The notes under the pieces were generated by a model, which was not told the origin of the DNA, made no database searches, and was given only the letters and a program-made list of their open reading frames with translations. Positions 24,527-36,515 of a stretch of 64,000 bases of DNA are shown here, piece after piece (position 1 is the stretch's first letter; every line of letters starts with the position of its first letter). A program made the translations under genes and the position numbers. Location of the stretch: contig JAVTVX010000026.1 in NCBI GenBank assembly GCA_033439265.1, positions 13,579,001 to 13,643,000 on the forward strand, written 5' to 3'. Source of the stretch: Dillenia suffruticosa (Eukaryota > Streptophyta > Magnoliopsida > Dilleniales > Dilleniaceae).

Positions 24527-27330
24527 ATGCCAGAATATTGTGTAACAGGTGGAACAGGGTTGATAGGAGCTTACCTTGTAAAGCACCTGCTTGAAAGGGG
24601 CGACACCATTCGCACAACAGTGAGAAATCCAGGTACATTTTACTTGTCCAGCAAATTTTCATACACGAATGGTGGAATCATGCAGCAACAAAAAGCAAGC
24701 TGAGATTTTAATTTTGGCCTGGAAATGAAATTCTCGTTCTATGTTCCTACATGCTTCAAAGGATCATAAAACTAGTTTTAGTACTGTTGCATCAGAAAGT
24801 AATCCATTATTTAATAGGAGATTATCTGATATAGACATAGGAACACACTCTGGCCTCTCCAAGCAGATGAGGCTCAGTTGACTAACCTCGTTTTGAGCCT
24901 TTTATCGTTTTTATTGGGCAAATAAAAACTAAATAAATCGTTTAAATCACTGCTAAAAAAAAATAGACTATTCCAATGGTTTAAGCCTCAAAAACCTTAT
25001 GGATGGGGGGGGGGAGGGGGGAATACATCATGACTTGCAGAATGTATAGTCATATAACATGTTTAAGCAAAAATCTATAACATGGGAGTAGGGTGTATCT
25101 GATATCCTTCAACTGGAGATTAGATTGCTTTTTGTCTTCTTGTAATTCGCAACCACATCTATATATTTCAAGGCTGAAATCATTAAACAGGATCTCTGCA
25201 TTAAAGGAGAGGTGAAAAACTTGGGCGGGCTGACAGCATAACAAGCAATGTCCCAAGCAAACGTATGTTTTGCTAGCTTTTCTTTACCGATTAGAACGAC
25301 CAGAAGCTCCTAAAAGTTTGCTTAAGTTTCAAATGATTAGATCAGTTCATCCTTTTCATTTCATACTAAACTGATTAGCAGCCCCCATTTTCTTAGACTA
25401 TATCATGCAGTCAACTCTTTCAATTTTTTTTTTTTTTTATTTTACTTTGGCCATATCTGCTGTTTGCAGGTTGCTCTGTGTAAGCATGATGGTTTTAATG
25501 GGTTAGCTGTAGAAATACTTCTCTAATCTGATGTGCTTCTGAATACTGTTGACTATCTAGTTTCATGCACCTTAGAAATTAGCATTAGAATAGGGATTGA
25601 TGAGATCAAATCTAAAGCATCATAAAACAGCTAAACCTGAGAACCTGTGCTGTTTCCTCAATAGATGACGCAGCACAAGTTGGTTTCTTATGGGCAATGA
25701 AGGGAGCAAAGGAGAGACTTAAAATCATGAAAGCTGAAAATCTGGTGGAGGGAAGCTATGATAAGGCTATAAAAGGAGTCGATGGGGTCTTCCACACTGC
25801 GTCACCAGTGGCTCCACCACCTAATAGCAACATTCAGGCAAGTTTACCATGAAGCAAGACCCCAAAAAATATATATAATCTAGCTTACGATGGTCAAGCA
25901 AGGCTGTTCACACCACCATCCAATTGATTTCATCCTATAAGACAATTATCACTCCCATATGTCCTAGAAATGACCTTTTTTTCTGGACTGTAGACTACTT
26001 ATCATTGTATTCAGCCTATCCAGCTATTTATAAATTCATATTATGATAGACTGCAGACTACTCACCCCCCCACCTAAGTTTGAAAAAGAGGAAATTCAAT
26101 ACTTTGCCCCATTTTTCCACCATTTTAGCAACTCTGTGTTGCTATGGTTCTAACACCACCCAATACTCATTATATTTTTATTTAGACCACCAGCATAAAC
26201 ATAGATAAGCATACTTTCTATAGTTTAGAGCTGTAAAGTAACATATAAACCTTTTGAATATTGCAGGAAACTCTTATTGATCCATGCATTAAAGGAACCT
26301 TGAATGTTCTGAGCTCATGCTTGAAAGCAAATACCGTGAAACGGGTTGTCTTGACCTCCTCCAGTGCTACTATAAGATACTTCGACAACATCCAAGAACT
26401 TTCTCCCCTTAATGAGTCTTACTGGAGTGACCCAGAGTACTGCAAACAAAATAATGTAATAAAAACAACTGATATATTGCTCTACAAGGGGAAAAACACC
26501 TCAGGGTGACGCATGCATTAAAACATAGTATAATAAATTGATCTATGCATACAACACTCCCAACTGCAACTGAAGAATTGTTAATACAAATGTTTTGCTT
26601 GATTTCAGTTGTGGTATGCATATGCAAAAACTTTAACAGAGAAGGAAGCATTTCGTGTTGCAAAAGAAAGTGGGATTGACTTAGTAGTGGTGAATCCAGG
26701 TTTTGTGATCGGTCCCTTGCTGACACCTAAACCGACAAGTTCACTCTTCCTGCTACTGAACATCATTAAAGGTTGCAGTACTAGCATGCAAACAGTAGCA
26801 TGTTTCGGCATGTACAGTTTCTATAGATGTTATTTGTTTTAATTGCATTGATATGGAATTTCTGAATGAACAAACTAGTATCAGACTTAGGCTTAGTTTT
26901 ATAACTTTGCGACTTGCTTTGTTAGGCTTGTTGGGTTGGTATCCAAACTCCACGATAGGATTTGTGCACATTGATGATGTGGTCACGGCACACCTATTAG
27001 CAATGGATAAGAAGGAAGCGGAAGGAAGGTTTATATGTTCGAACACAACTGATCACTGGTCAAAGATCATAGAGATGCTGAAGTCCAAATATCCGTCCTA
27101 CCCATTTGAGGACAAGTGAGTGACAAAGGTCAAAATCCATTTAAAATATCTATGGTTTTCCCTAAAGGTTTTGTTGGAATGGATATTGCAGGTGCGGCAG
27201 CCAAGCAGATAATGGTCCACACAGCTTGGATACCAGCAAGATTGTCAAGTTGGGCCTCCCTGCTTTCAAAACACTTGATGAAATGTTCGAAGACTGCATC
27301 ACAAGTTTTCAAAACAAGGGACTCCTCTGA
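24527..27330 (+). CDS. TKPR2-like reductase, diverged copy 3
   Basis: Exons 24527-24632, 25665-25837, 26267-26455, 26609-26771, 26926-27115 and 27192-27330 give a 960-bp frame (319 aa), one codon shorter in the last exon. The [10 protein letters not shown] loop, VVLTSS stretch and Y159xxxK163 are intact, so it should be an active NADPH reductase. It differs where copies 1 and 2 agree: [10 protein letters not shown] replaces SPVLVPxDxN, [10 protein letters not shown] replaces SSVAHWSxII, NPGFVIGP replaces NPSFVxGP, and GAY replaces ASY in the cofactor loop. Over exon 3 it matches each of the other copies at 42 of 63 residues. Substrate may differ. Intron 1 is 1032 bp and intron 2 again has a GC donor. 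The ATG follows a GA-rich leader. Confidence 0.85.
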
Positions 27331-29203
27331 GCATTAATATATCCTGTACAAGGTTGTGCTTCAATTTAAGTTCATCTCGTCACATCAGTTGCTCATATAA
27401 GAAAAAGGCAAATGAGGAGGACAATGCAGTAAATTCTGTTTTCTTGAAAAACAATAAACCCATCCTTGGAATTTCCTAAAAACGGCATTTCTGGCCACTG
27501 CAGTCTTTAAATTCAGCAACCAAAAATCATGCTCATGATTGCAACAGTCAAAGCCCCCCCCCCCCAAAAAAAAGATTAAGCAGATCTTCTAGGGTGACAA
27601 AGATCATCAGAAAGACCCTAAAATTAAAAATTTCACGAGTATGAGGAAAAATTCAAACGTTTCTCAATAAAAGGCAAACAGAAATTTAGAATAAACCAAC
27701 CATATCGCATCAAAATTGAAAAAAGTTCTTCAGGATTTTGCGTATCTTCAAGTTCTTGAACAGAACAGAACAGAGCTCAACTTGGGTGATAAGTTTTTTA
27801 ATGTTTGCTTGTTTCTTCAACACGTGATGCAGTGTCAAATCATAAGTTCCAGAAGATTCTTTTAGGAAGCAATCGATAGATTCAATACGAGCTTCTTCAA
27901 CTTTCAAATAATAGGTCCTACAAGACTTGTAGGAAGCAGTGTCCCAACCCTAAACACAACGTTTCCTCCGCCATTTTCCCCTTTTTTGGGGCCCCCCGGC
28001 CCCCGTGCCGGGGAGGACACGCGTTGAGACCAATTGCAAGGGCATAAACCATGTCAATTTATCAACCACGATTCACTCCGCAGCATATTGGCGGCGGGTT
28101 ATAGGAAATTTTTGGTATTTGAAAGACTTTAATTTTTTGATTTATTTTAATTAATTTTTATTTTATTTATAATTTTTTCAGTTAAAAAAATTTAATAAAA
28201 ATTATAAAATAATAGAAGTTAATTTTTATAAAAAATTAAATTAAATTAAATTAAATTAATAGTGATAATAGTATTGTTTCATAAAAAAATAAAAAATAAA
28301 AAAAACCCACTTGATTTTAAGGGACTCTAAATTTCGCCAACAAAACTGCTAATTTTAAGGGTGAAGGGATGGGGGAGCATCGCTTCATCAAAAAATATTT
28401 TGTATTCATTTACCTGGTATAACAAGGTTATGTTCTTTTGATACCCCAGCGCCCTCCAAACAAAAAAAGGGGGGGCAAAAGGAAAGAAAAAGGAAAAATC
28501 CATTTTGCTTAGAAGGTGAGATAGAAAGAGGAAATTAGAAAGAAAATCCTGGAATATTTACCATAGTCTTAAACGACACGAGATGTTTGTAAAATGCCTC
28601 ATAGTTTATTTCTCTAGTCAACAATTATTCCCTCACTTTGTGGACCTTTTTATTCATTTTTATAATTACTTCTTCAAAGAGAAAAGGAGGGGGGGGAAGG
28701 AAAGCCAATCATATAACAAGGGTAAATGTATGACTTGGTTTTCTTTTCAATTGTAATTTACATGCCATAAGACAAAAAAAAAATGTAGAAGACACCTTGT
28801 TTGCACCTATAAGGTATCACATGCATGATATGTTGAGACTAATTTTGTCAAATTCAAAAGGTGTACAGCAACAAGAATACTTCATGTATAAAAGTAAATG
28901 CAAACAAACATGGGACATTCAGATGTCTTGATCCATCCCTAACAAAGGCACAACCCCCTCCCCCCTTTCTCTCATCAAGGCCTACTAATAATCAGGTCGG
29001 GGAATCAGAATGAGAGAGATAATACAAATAGCTGAAATGTTCCAATAGCATCCCATGCTTCAATAATAAACTGAGAAGAAAGTCTATGACCCAGGCATGT
29101 CAAATCTTCCATCGTGCATGTATTCAGTTCCTGAATCGTTTTACCCATTCACAATCTTATTGTTCTCAACAGCCAGAAACTCACTAGCACCCTCTCTTTG
29201 ATT
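27331..29203. other. Spacer downstream of the reductase cluster
   Basis: Holds the 3' flank of copy 3, a C run (27555-27565), the unrecognised minus-strand open stretch at 27710-27949, a GC-rich dyad-like patch at 27985-28020, and then AT-rich DNA to 29.2 kb without features. Confidence 0.5.
27710..27949 (-). other. Unrecognised open stretch, possibly a gene fragment
   Basis: Eighty codons are open on the minus strand between in-frame stops. The product is Lys/Leu-rich and looks helical (for example YDLTLHHVLKKQANIKKL). It has no ATG of its own. An ATG at 27974 (MAEETLCLGLGHCFLQ) lies in another frame. The product could be a broken single-copy gene, but no family is recognised and the stretch is short. 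Confidence 0.25.
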
Positions 29204-29880
29204 TTATTCGAGGTTCACGTCCCTCAGATTCAAGTCGGGAATCATACTCTTCTCACCCTTTTCCTCATCTTTCTCATTCTCGATCCCATCCAATGTATTG
29301 TCATCGCCAATGGAATCCGGTGATGGGTTGGCGGACATAGATTGGGTTGTAGCTTCTAATTCTCGTTGCTTGGCCAAACAAGCGTCGGCAGCTTCTTCAG
29401 TGAGAAATGTGCCCAACCAAATCCTTTTTTTGGTAAATGGGTTGCGAATTTCGGCACACCATTTCCCTCATTTCCTTTGCCGGACTCCAGGGCAGTGTTC
29501 GGCGTTTGTCCTTTTGGGATTGTTGTTGTCGTCGTTTTGGTTGTTGCTACCGTTGGTGGGGGTGGAGGAGGATTCCAAGTTAATTTCTCGTACAAAAAGT
29601 TTGCTATTTTCAGTCATCCGTATGTTTTCATCATTGATATTTTCATCATCATCGTCCGTCGCATCTGGATCTGTGTAAATCACTCTCACCTTCCTTACCT
29701 CTGGGAGCTTCTGTATTCGCTTTTCCTTTTGTTGGGTCTTTCTCTCTTCTGCTTCCTCGGGCTTTTTCTACGGCTTCTTCTCGTTTTGTTTTCTCCCGGG
29801 GCACTTCGACAATTCCGAAGCCTCATGTTGACCACCTGAACTCTGCGAAGATTTTCTAGTAATAAATATAACAAAGTCAG
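29204..29880 (-). pseudogene. CRF-type AP2/ERF pseudogene
   Basis: On the minus strand a CRF-domain segment (KVRVIYTDPDATDDDDE) is followed by an acidic/Asn linker, FVREINLE, and an AP2 domain from PGVRQRK through IWLGTFLTEEAADACLAK. The layout matches the intact CRF gene 10 kb away, including the order RKVRI...DPxATD, VREIxL and GVRQRK. It is broken: the first Trp of the RKWGKW motif is a TGA (29468-29470), and a TAG at 29768-29770 precedes the CRF domain in the same frame. No good ATG was found at its start. The C-terminus ends IPDLNLRDVNLE, an EAR-like DLNL motif absent from the intact paralogue. I infer an old tandem duplicate. Confidence 0.78.
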
Positions 29881-31742
29881 CAGCCAAGCATTAAAAAATT
29901 CTTCAAAATAATAATAATAATAATAGAGAGAGAGGGGAGGTTTTTTTTTTACTTTTGAGGAACGAGAGAGAAGGAAGGGATGAAGGGAAGAAGTAGCGAA
30001 GAAAACAAGGGATGTTGCTCAGGCGCCGCAGATCATAAGCTAAACACTAACCCTTTCTGAAAGAAAAACTGATACATTGATATGATGCAATATGTTACAC
30101 TAATATAGTACTTTTTTTTGTCTCCATCTTACTCTCTATTGCATAGTTTGGCCTATTAAATTCAATGGATTTGATTTAATTCTTTTTCTTTGGAAAGATT
30201 ATTATCATTTTCACTGATATAGGAACAATTATGAAATGGTTGGCTGAAAAATTATAAACTGCGCATCTCCTTTGCAGCATTTACCATTTAACTGGTCAAA
30301 ACTAAGTTTGTAATTTTTCAAAAGTAATTTTGTAGCATATCCTTTGGAAAGTTTGTTCTATCTCCCTTGGATGTCTGAGCATATTCCTTGTCTTTAGAGA
30401 ACCTCAAAGGCCACATTGCCCATAAATCATAATATACAACAACAGTCTAACCTTATTCTAAGTTTTGAGATCGGCCTTTAATCATAATATGTTCAAGCAA
30501 AAATTAGTAGGTTCCAAATCGCAAATGAACATCGTGCGGAAGCCATGGAAATCGACAGACGCGTTTTCCTCTGGTCATATTTCAGAATTACCCTGGCACA
30601 ACCTTCATTATTAGGGCCGGGGGCGGATACGTGCGGGGTCCCCACCTTAATTTTGAAGAAAAAGTTTAATATTTTAACAGCATTTTAATAAAACATTTTT
30701 AAAGTTTCATAAACACCTTTAAAAATCACCCCAAAAAAAAACTGCTAAAAGTCATTAAAATATTATTAAAATTTTTTAAATATTATTTATTTCTTAAAAA
30801 TTATAATATTTATCTCCTTCACCCACCATATGCCCTGCATTTTATATTTCAAATTTTTAAAATAAATTTTTAATTTTGCTATAATTTTTATGAGGCACTT
30901 TTCACACAACATTAATGGTTTTATAGATCTTCAAATTGCAATTATGTATTTAGCTTTTAGAACGAATATTTAAATACTAAATTGTAACAATAATTTAGTA
31001 TTCGTAGTGTGACTCATTGGACAAACTCATGAAAACTTTTGAAAAATATAGTCCATGAAAAAAAAAATTGATTTTTGTAATTAATTTAGTTTGTTTTGGC
31101 ATGCGTGATGATCTGGAAAAAAAAATGACCACCTTTCATTTCAACCCGATTTGTCAAAATACCCATTATTGCATCTTAAATATAATTTATTTAAAAGAAA
31201 TTAAAACTAATTGAATGCAATATGCCACCAAACACCATACTATGATTGGACAGCAAAATTCTCTTTAACTAAATACAAAAATATATTAAATTAAATCAAA
31301 TCAAATTTGATTTTATCCGATTACATCTCATGAACAGTATTTAGCTTAGTCTCGAAAACTAAATTCTAAAGAAAAAGAAAAAAAAATGATTTACGGGCGA
31401 ATAGCTTTGTAGAAGATGATTGAGGACACAAGTAGCTAGCCGAAGGAGAGTGAACCCTTACAAGTTAAAAGGTTGTGAGAATTTGACCATGGTGAAGCAC
31501 TAGATGGGCTTGAGGAGGCCCAAGGGCTTTGATAGCATTGGTTAGTCAACTTGAAAGTACAATTCACTTTTGAGTATAAAACCCAACGACTTTGGGCTGG
31601 GCCAGGAGTAAAGTTCGACGTGACGTGTTCAGAAATTCTTTTCTTTTATTATTGTATAAAAATTTCAACATCAAATTATCAAATTTTGAGAAAAGGTTTA
31701 TACAGTTAGGCTGTCCTTCGGACAGAAATTCTGAAACATGGG

Positions 31743-31823
31743 GCTATGTTCAGCGGGTATCAACCCCTCCCCTTTAAAATTTGGAGTTTTAATCTTCCCT
31801 GTGTACAAAAAAAAGAAAAAAAG
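31743..31823 (+). repeat. Short (~81 bp) tRNA-type SINE with 7-bp target duplication
   Basis: An A-box-like GTTCAGCGGGTAT and a B-box-like GGAGTTTTAATCT are followed by GTGTAC and an A-rich tail. The element is bounded by ACATGGG at 31736-31742 and 31824-31830. Confidence 0.65.
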
Positions 31824-33284
31824 ACATGGGCATCACAATTACTTCACTTCTTTAAGGGACGAACCCGACTCAAAATGGATTTAACCGGTGATTCTTCGTC
31901 ACCAAATGGATTATAATTAATATTATAGCTGGCTTCGAATGAATGGGTGCAGCATTTTTCTATTTTTGGTAAATAAGAGGAATTTAACCTAAACACTACG
32001 AAAAGATATACTCGAGCAATCAGCTAATAAAAAAAAAACCCACTCTTGAGGATGGTTCTTCCTCATTTTTCATGAAATCTGCTGATTGATTTCCTTCTCA
32101 CAGTATATATGAGCCATTGGAATAATCTTTCGATCTATTTTTTTTTTTTTTTTACTTTTCCTTTTGGTTATATTTACTAAACTGATAATTCAATAGGGAA
32201 AAGTATTACAAAACTAAACTTTCGGTGCTTATGAAATTGTGATAGATGCAACAGTGAGAACATTAGCCTTGTTTGACCAAGAAACCATTGAATGCCATAA
32301 TTAGAGGGGACGATACCTTGCTTGATCTTAGTTCTCCTTACTCCAATTTTAAAGGAGCATACCTACATTCCTGCATTACGTGTGTGAGCTATCCCTACCT
32401 TTAGAGAACCTCAAATGCCACAAAATTAGGATAGTCAGTACAAAGGGTAACACGAACTATGTTTCTGTTGCCTTTTAAACATAATAGTTTCAAGCAAAAA
32501 ATGAGTAGCTTTTAATCCCAAAATGAGCATTTTTGCATATTTGTATTTGCCTCTAGTAATATTTTCAGATTACCCTAGCACAATCTTCATTATTAAGCCT
32601 AACCATATTTTCAGAGGGATTTTTCACGTTGGAGAAACAAGTTCGTCAAATATTTTAGTGAGAGATTATATATTTTTGGTCCGATGTAGAAAGTATATAT
32701 TTATATTTTGAAAATCTTCAAATACTTATCAAAAGATTTGAATATAAAAATGAATAAACAAAACGACAATCGGGAATGATATATAATTTTTCCTAAATAT
32801 TCTCCGAATATATATATATGATATCTTCCTAAAAATATATAAGCCTTTTCTTACCATGCATAAGAAAAGTTCTTGCGTGCTAAATTATGTTATATTTTTA
32901 TATACCACACACGTAAACGCACATATAAATTTCCATACTGCACTCATGAAAACTTTTGAAATTATTTTTCATAAAAGAAATCACTTTTTGTAATTGGTCC
33001 GTGTGATAAAGTCAAAAATCTCACCTTCTAAATAGAAAAAATGTATATGATGCAAAGATATTGGACTCAAACTTGGAAACAGTGTCACTCCTTACGTGTG
33101 GGAATGGTCTAAATTGTCTCCTGAGAGGATTATTTAGTAACGGTAGTTATGTTATTCGGAATTTAAATTTCATGTAATAATAAAAATAAATAAATTTCAA
33201 TCGGAAGATTATGTTTAAAAACTAACCTGATATGTAACTCAAGGTTTCCTTTGGTCTCTCAGAAGCAATTTGCAAGCAACATAA

Positions 33285-33467
33285 GTCGACGTTGTTCTAG
33301 TAAGATATGGTATTAAATCTTTTAATTAAAATTTTGAGTTCGATTTACGATTTGAATATAGAGTAAATTACGTTGAGATGATAGATTTCTAAATAGATTA
33401 TTGTAAATTTTAGATTGAATTAATTAAAATATGATTTCAGATATCAATCAATATAATTTCAAAAAAA
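33285..33467 (+). repeat. SINE, family S1
   Basis: B-box-like TTGAGTTCGATTTA, then ATTACGTTGAGATGATAG, ATTGTAAATTTTAGATTGAATTAA, ATGATTTCAGATATCAATCA and an A tail. The same order of motifs occurs at 34670-34866 (minus strand) and 48362-48535. Confidence 0.75.
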
Positions 33468-33689
33468 TAAATCGGGCAGCTTACTCACCCCTTTTGAAGT
33501 AAATACGTGCATTTAGACTTGAGCACCCAAGAGATTTGATTTGAACCTAAAGCTCCCCTCAAATCCATGTCCACACAATTATTCAACGGAAGTGCAGTGA
33601 CGTAACCTCGTTCTACTTTACGGTACATGATAAAAGGAGATGAAATGGATGGACAAAAAGAGGTCGTAAAGTTAAAAAATGAACGGAAA

Positions 33690-33850
33690 TGGTTAAGAAT
33701 ATTAAATTTATTAATTAAATATCGATTTTAATATTTAAAAATAAAAAATTTTTATTAAGAAAATCGATCACTAAAATAAGCTCGATAAATACTTGAATCA
33801 AATTAATTCAAATATAATTTTAGATATCGATTAATATAACACAAAAAATT
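33690..33850 (+). repeat. SINE, family S1, decayed
   Basis: The 3' half (AATCAAATTAATTCAAATAT then TTAGATATCGATTAATAT and A-rich end) matches the family; the 5' half is poorly preserved. It lies about 220 bp after the previous copy in the same orientation. Confidence 0.5.
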
Positions 33851-34669
33851 CAAAAAAGAAATTTATCAAATTTTTCTTCACTATTTCTGTCCTGATTTCC
33901 CATTAAAAAAATGAGGAAGTGAATTTAATTTTTTTATACTTAAGTTAGATAATTTTTTATTCTATTTATGTTCGTATCTGTAAATCAAATATGATATTTT
34001 TTATTTTGTACCTCCATCTAATATACTCTATATTATTCAAATATCATGTCATGCACCCTTTATTTCCGTCTTAAAATGTAAGGCTTTCATGTGGAAAAAA
34101 AAGTAAAGTAAAAATATTAAATCTAGTATAATATAATTTCATTGATAAATGTGACAAATAAAAATACAACTTTCCAATTTTTTCTTCCATTTTTTGTTGC
34201 TATATTTATGTAAGTAAGAATTTGTTTGAGGTACAGAATAAAAATTTTAAAACATCAATATATTTTCACCACAAAATAAATCTTATTTTGCAATAAAATA
34301 AGGATCTTTTTGTTTAAAATGCACGATTATTTGTTTTGTTTTCACTTTTGTTAATAATAAATTTGTATTTTGTATTAAAATCTTTATGCTGATAAAAAAA
34401 AATATTTCCAAACAACACTCTTGCCTTGGATCTAATTAAAACTTTTATTCTGTTCATGCATAATTAATTTTTATTTCATACTTTAAAACTTTATTTTTCT
34501 TTTTTATTTTTTCTCTCTTATACTTTAAATATCCATATCCCCATTTAGTGAAATAAAAATACGATTATGAACGTCGTATAAAAAATCATATAAATAAATA
34601 TGCGATATCAAAGGACATACAATGACTTATAAAAATTCATATAACCAACCATATTTGATAAAACAAAAG

Positions 34670-34866
34670 TTTTTTTTATACTATATCAATCGGTTAATGA
34701 AATCATACTCTGATTAATTTGGTCTGAAATTTACAATAGTCTATTTAGGGGGCTACCCTCCCAACGTAGTTTGCTTCATACCCAAGTTATGAGTCGAACT
34801 CGGGATTTTGATTAAGTGATCTAGTATTATATTTTATTAAACCAATTGATTGTTGGTTAGTAGAGC
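34670..34866 (-). repeat. SINE, family S1, best preserved copy
   Basis: On the minus strand an A-box-like CAATTGGTTTAATAAAAT and a B-box-like CCGAGTTCGACTCATAAC are followed by ACTACGTTGGGAGGGTAGCC, ATTGTAAATTTCAGACC, a GATTGATATAGT end and an A run. The box layout indicates Pol III transcription. Confidence 0.78.
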
Positions 34867-36339
34867 AAAAGTTTTGTTATTGTTATTATTATACACTTTG
34901 GATACCTTCTTGATAAAAATATATGATCCGAGCCGATGGATACTTGAAAATTTTGATCCATTGGATCGGGTTCTTTTCTCTCAAAAATCAGGTTAGGCTT
35001 GAATTAAAGTCAAGTTTTAATATTATAATAATTAAATCGGCTCAAATAGAAATTAGATTATAAATAATCAAACCCGGTCCAACATGATAATATTTTATAA
35101 CAAAATAAAATTTTATTTTAATATTTATTATTGAATAAAAATGAAAGGTTTTTAGGGTTTGTAGGTCGTCTTTGTGCGTATGGAAATTTCGAAGCTGAGT
35201 AGGAACCCCCATTATTTGGGCAAGTGCTAGCCGGCTTCTAAGCAACATCCTTGAATCTAAAACGTCAACAATGGGTCCTACGTTGATGAAGACAATCTTG
35301 GTAGGAGACAAGTCAACCCCAGATTCGTAAAAGGTTGATTAATCAACTTTCATAAAAAAAAAATAAATAAATAAATTAGGGGCAAGTAACACACACGAAG
35401 ATGAGTATGGATAGGCCCTGGGCAGCGCAATGTAGGGCGACTAGCTTATTATTTTTAATTAGAAAAGATCACGCACCATATCATATGATTTGATTATTTT
35501 ATGATTCTTCTTCACCAGCTCACTCTCGTGGTGTTGGACGCGTGCTCCCTCTTCACGTGCTCAATTCTGTTCTACTGTTTGCTCACGAGTCCCTATAATT
35601 TTTGTTTGGTCTCCCTGGTTTGTGTGATCGCAGTGTGAAAACATCCGGCGCATTAGAAGGGTCAAAGTCTGAAATTTATACTGATAAAATTAATAAAAAG
35701 TTAAAAACTTATATAAGAATTTTTTCTTAAAATTTTATGATAAAAATTCATAATGATGGTCGACCCAGATATAAAATAAATAAATTATGAGTTTATATAT
35801 TGCTAATTAGTTTATATAAAACTAAAAAAGAATTTCTTAGAAAATATTTTACCATTCATAATCCTCTTTTTTTTTAATTTTATTTCATGATTCGAGATTC
35901 AAATCTATATAATAAAAAAAAAATTAAAAAAAATGATAATTCGTAGAAGCCTTACCTAAAATTCTAACATCTGCAACTCCAGTGAGTTCACTGTTTGGGC
36001 ATATTCGCCGGCAGAACAGTTGAAGGTAGGTGACCAACCTCTGAAATGTAGGCTCTTGCCTACTCAAGATTCTCATATGATTGATCACAAAGTCCATTTA
36101 AAAATGGCCAATCTTTGTGTCCAAACCACAGCACAGGACGAGAAAGGTATCTCATCTCAAGGACTTGGAGTCGGTTTGGAAGAAACCACTCACGTGAGCA
36201 TCTTATTATAATAGAAGTCTCGTATATTAAAAAAAAAAAAAAAACAACCCTTTTCCATCATTAAACTTAGATTTTGTAATAAAATATATATAAATTAATC
36301 GGTCTATAATCCCTTAGATTTTTTCTTTTTTTATTTCAT

Positions 36340-36515
36340 CACCGGTATTCGAGTTTTATTCGACTAATTTGATTCGAATATTATAAGTTTCATTTTTAGG
36401 AGTTGACTTTCTTAAATTTTTTTTCATCATTCTCAAGAGTCGAACTCAAAATTTCTAATTAAGAGAGTAGTGTGTCTTTCACCGTTCAATCCCAAAAAAT
36501 TAGATATAAAATCCC
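36340..36515 (-). repeat. SINE, family S1-related subtype
   Basis: On the minus strand TTTTGAGTTCGACTCTTGAG (B box) is followed by a variant 3' half ending ACTCGAATACCGGTGATGAA and an A-rich tail, the subtype also seen at 53.7 and 55.9 kb. Confidence 0.6.
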
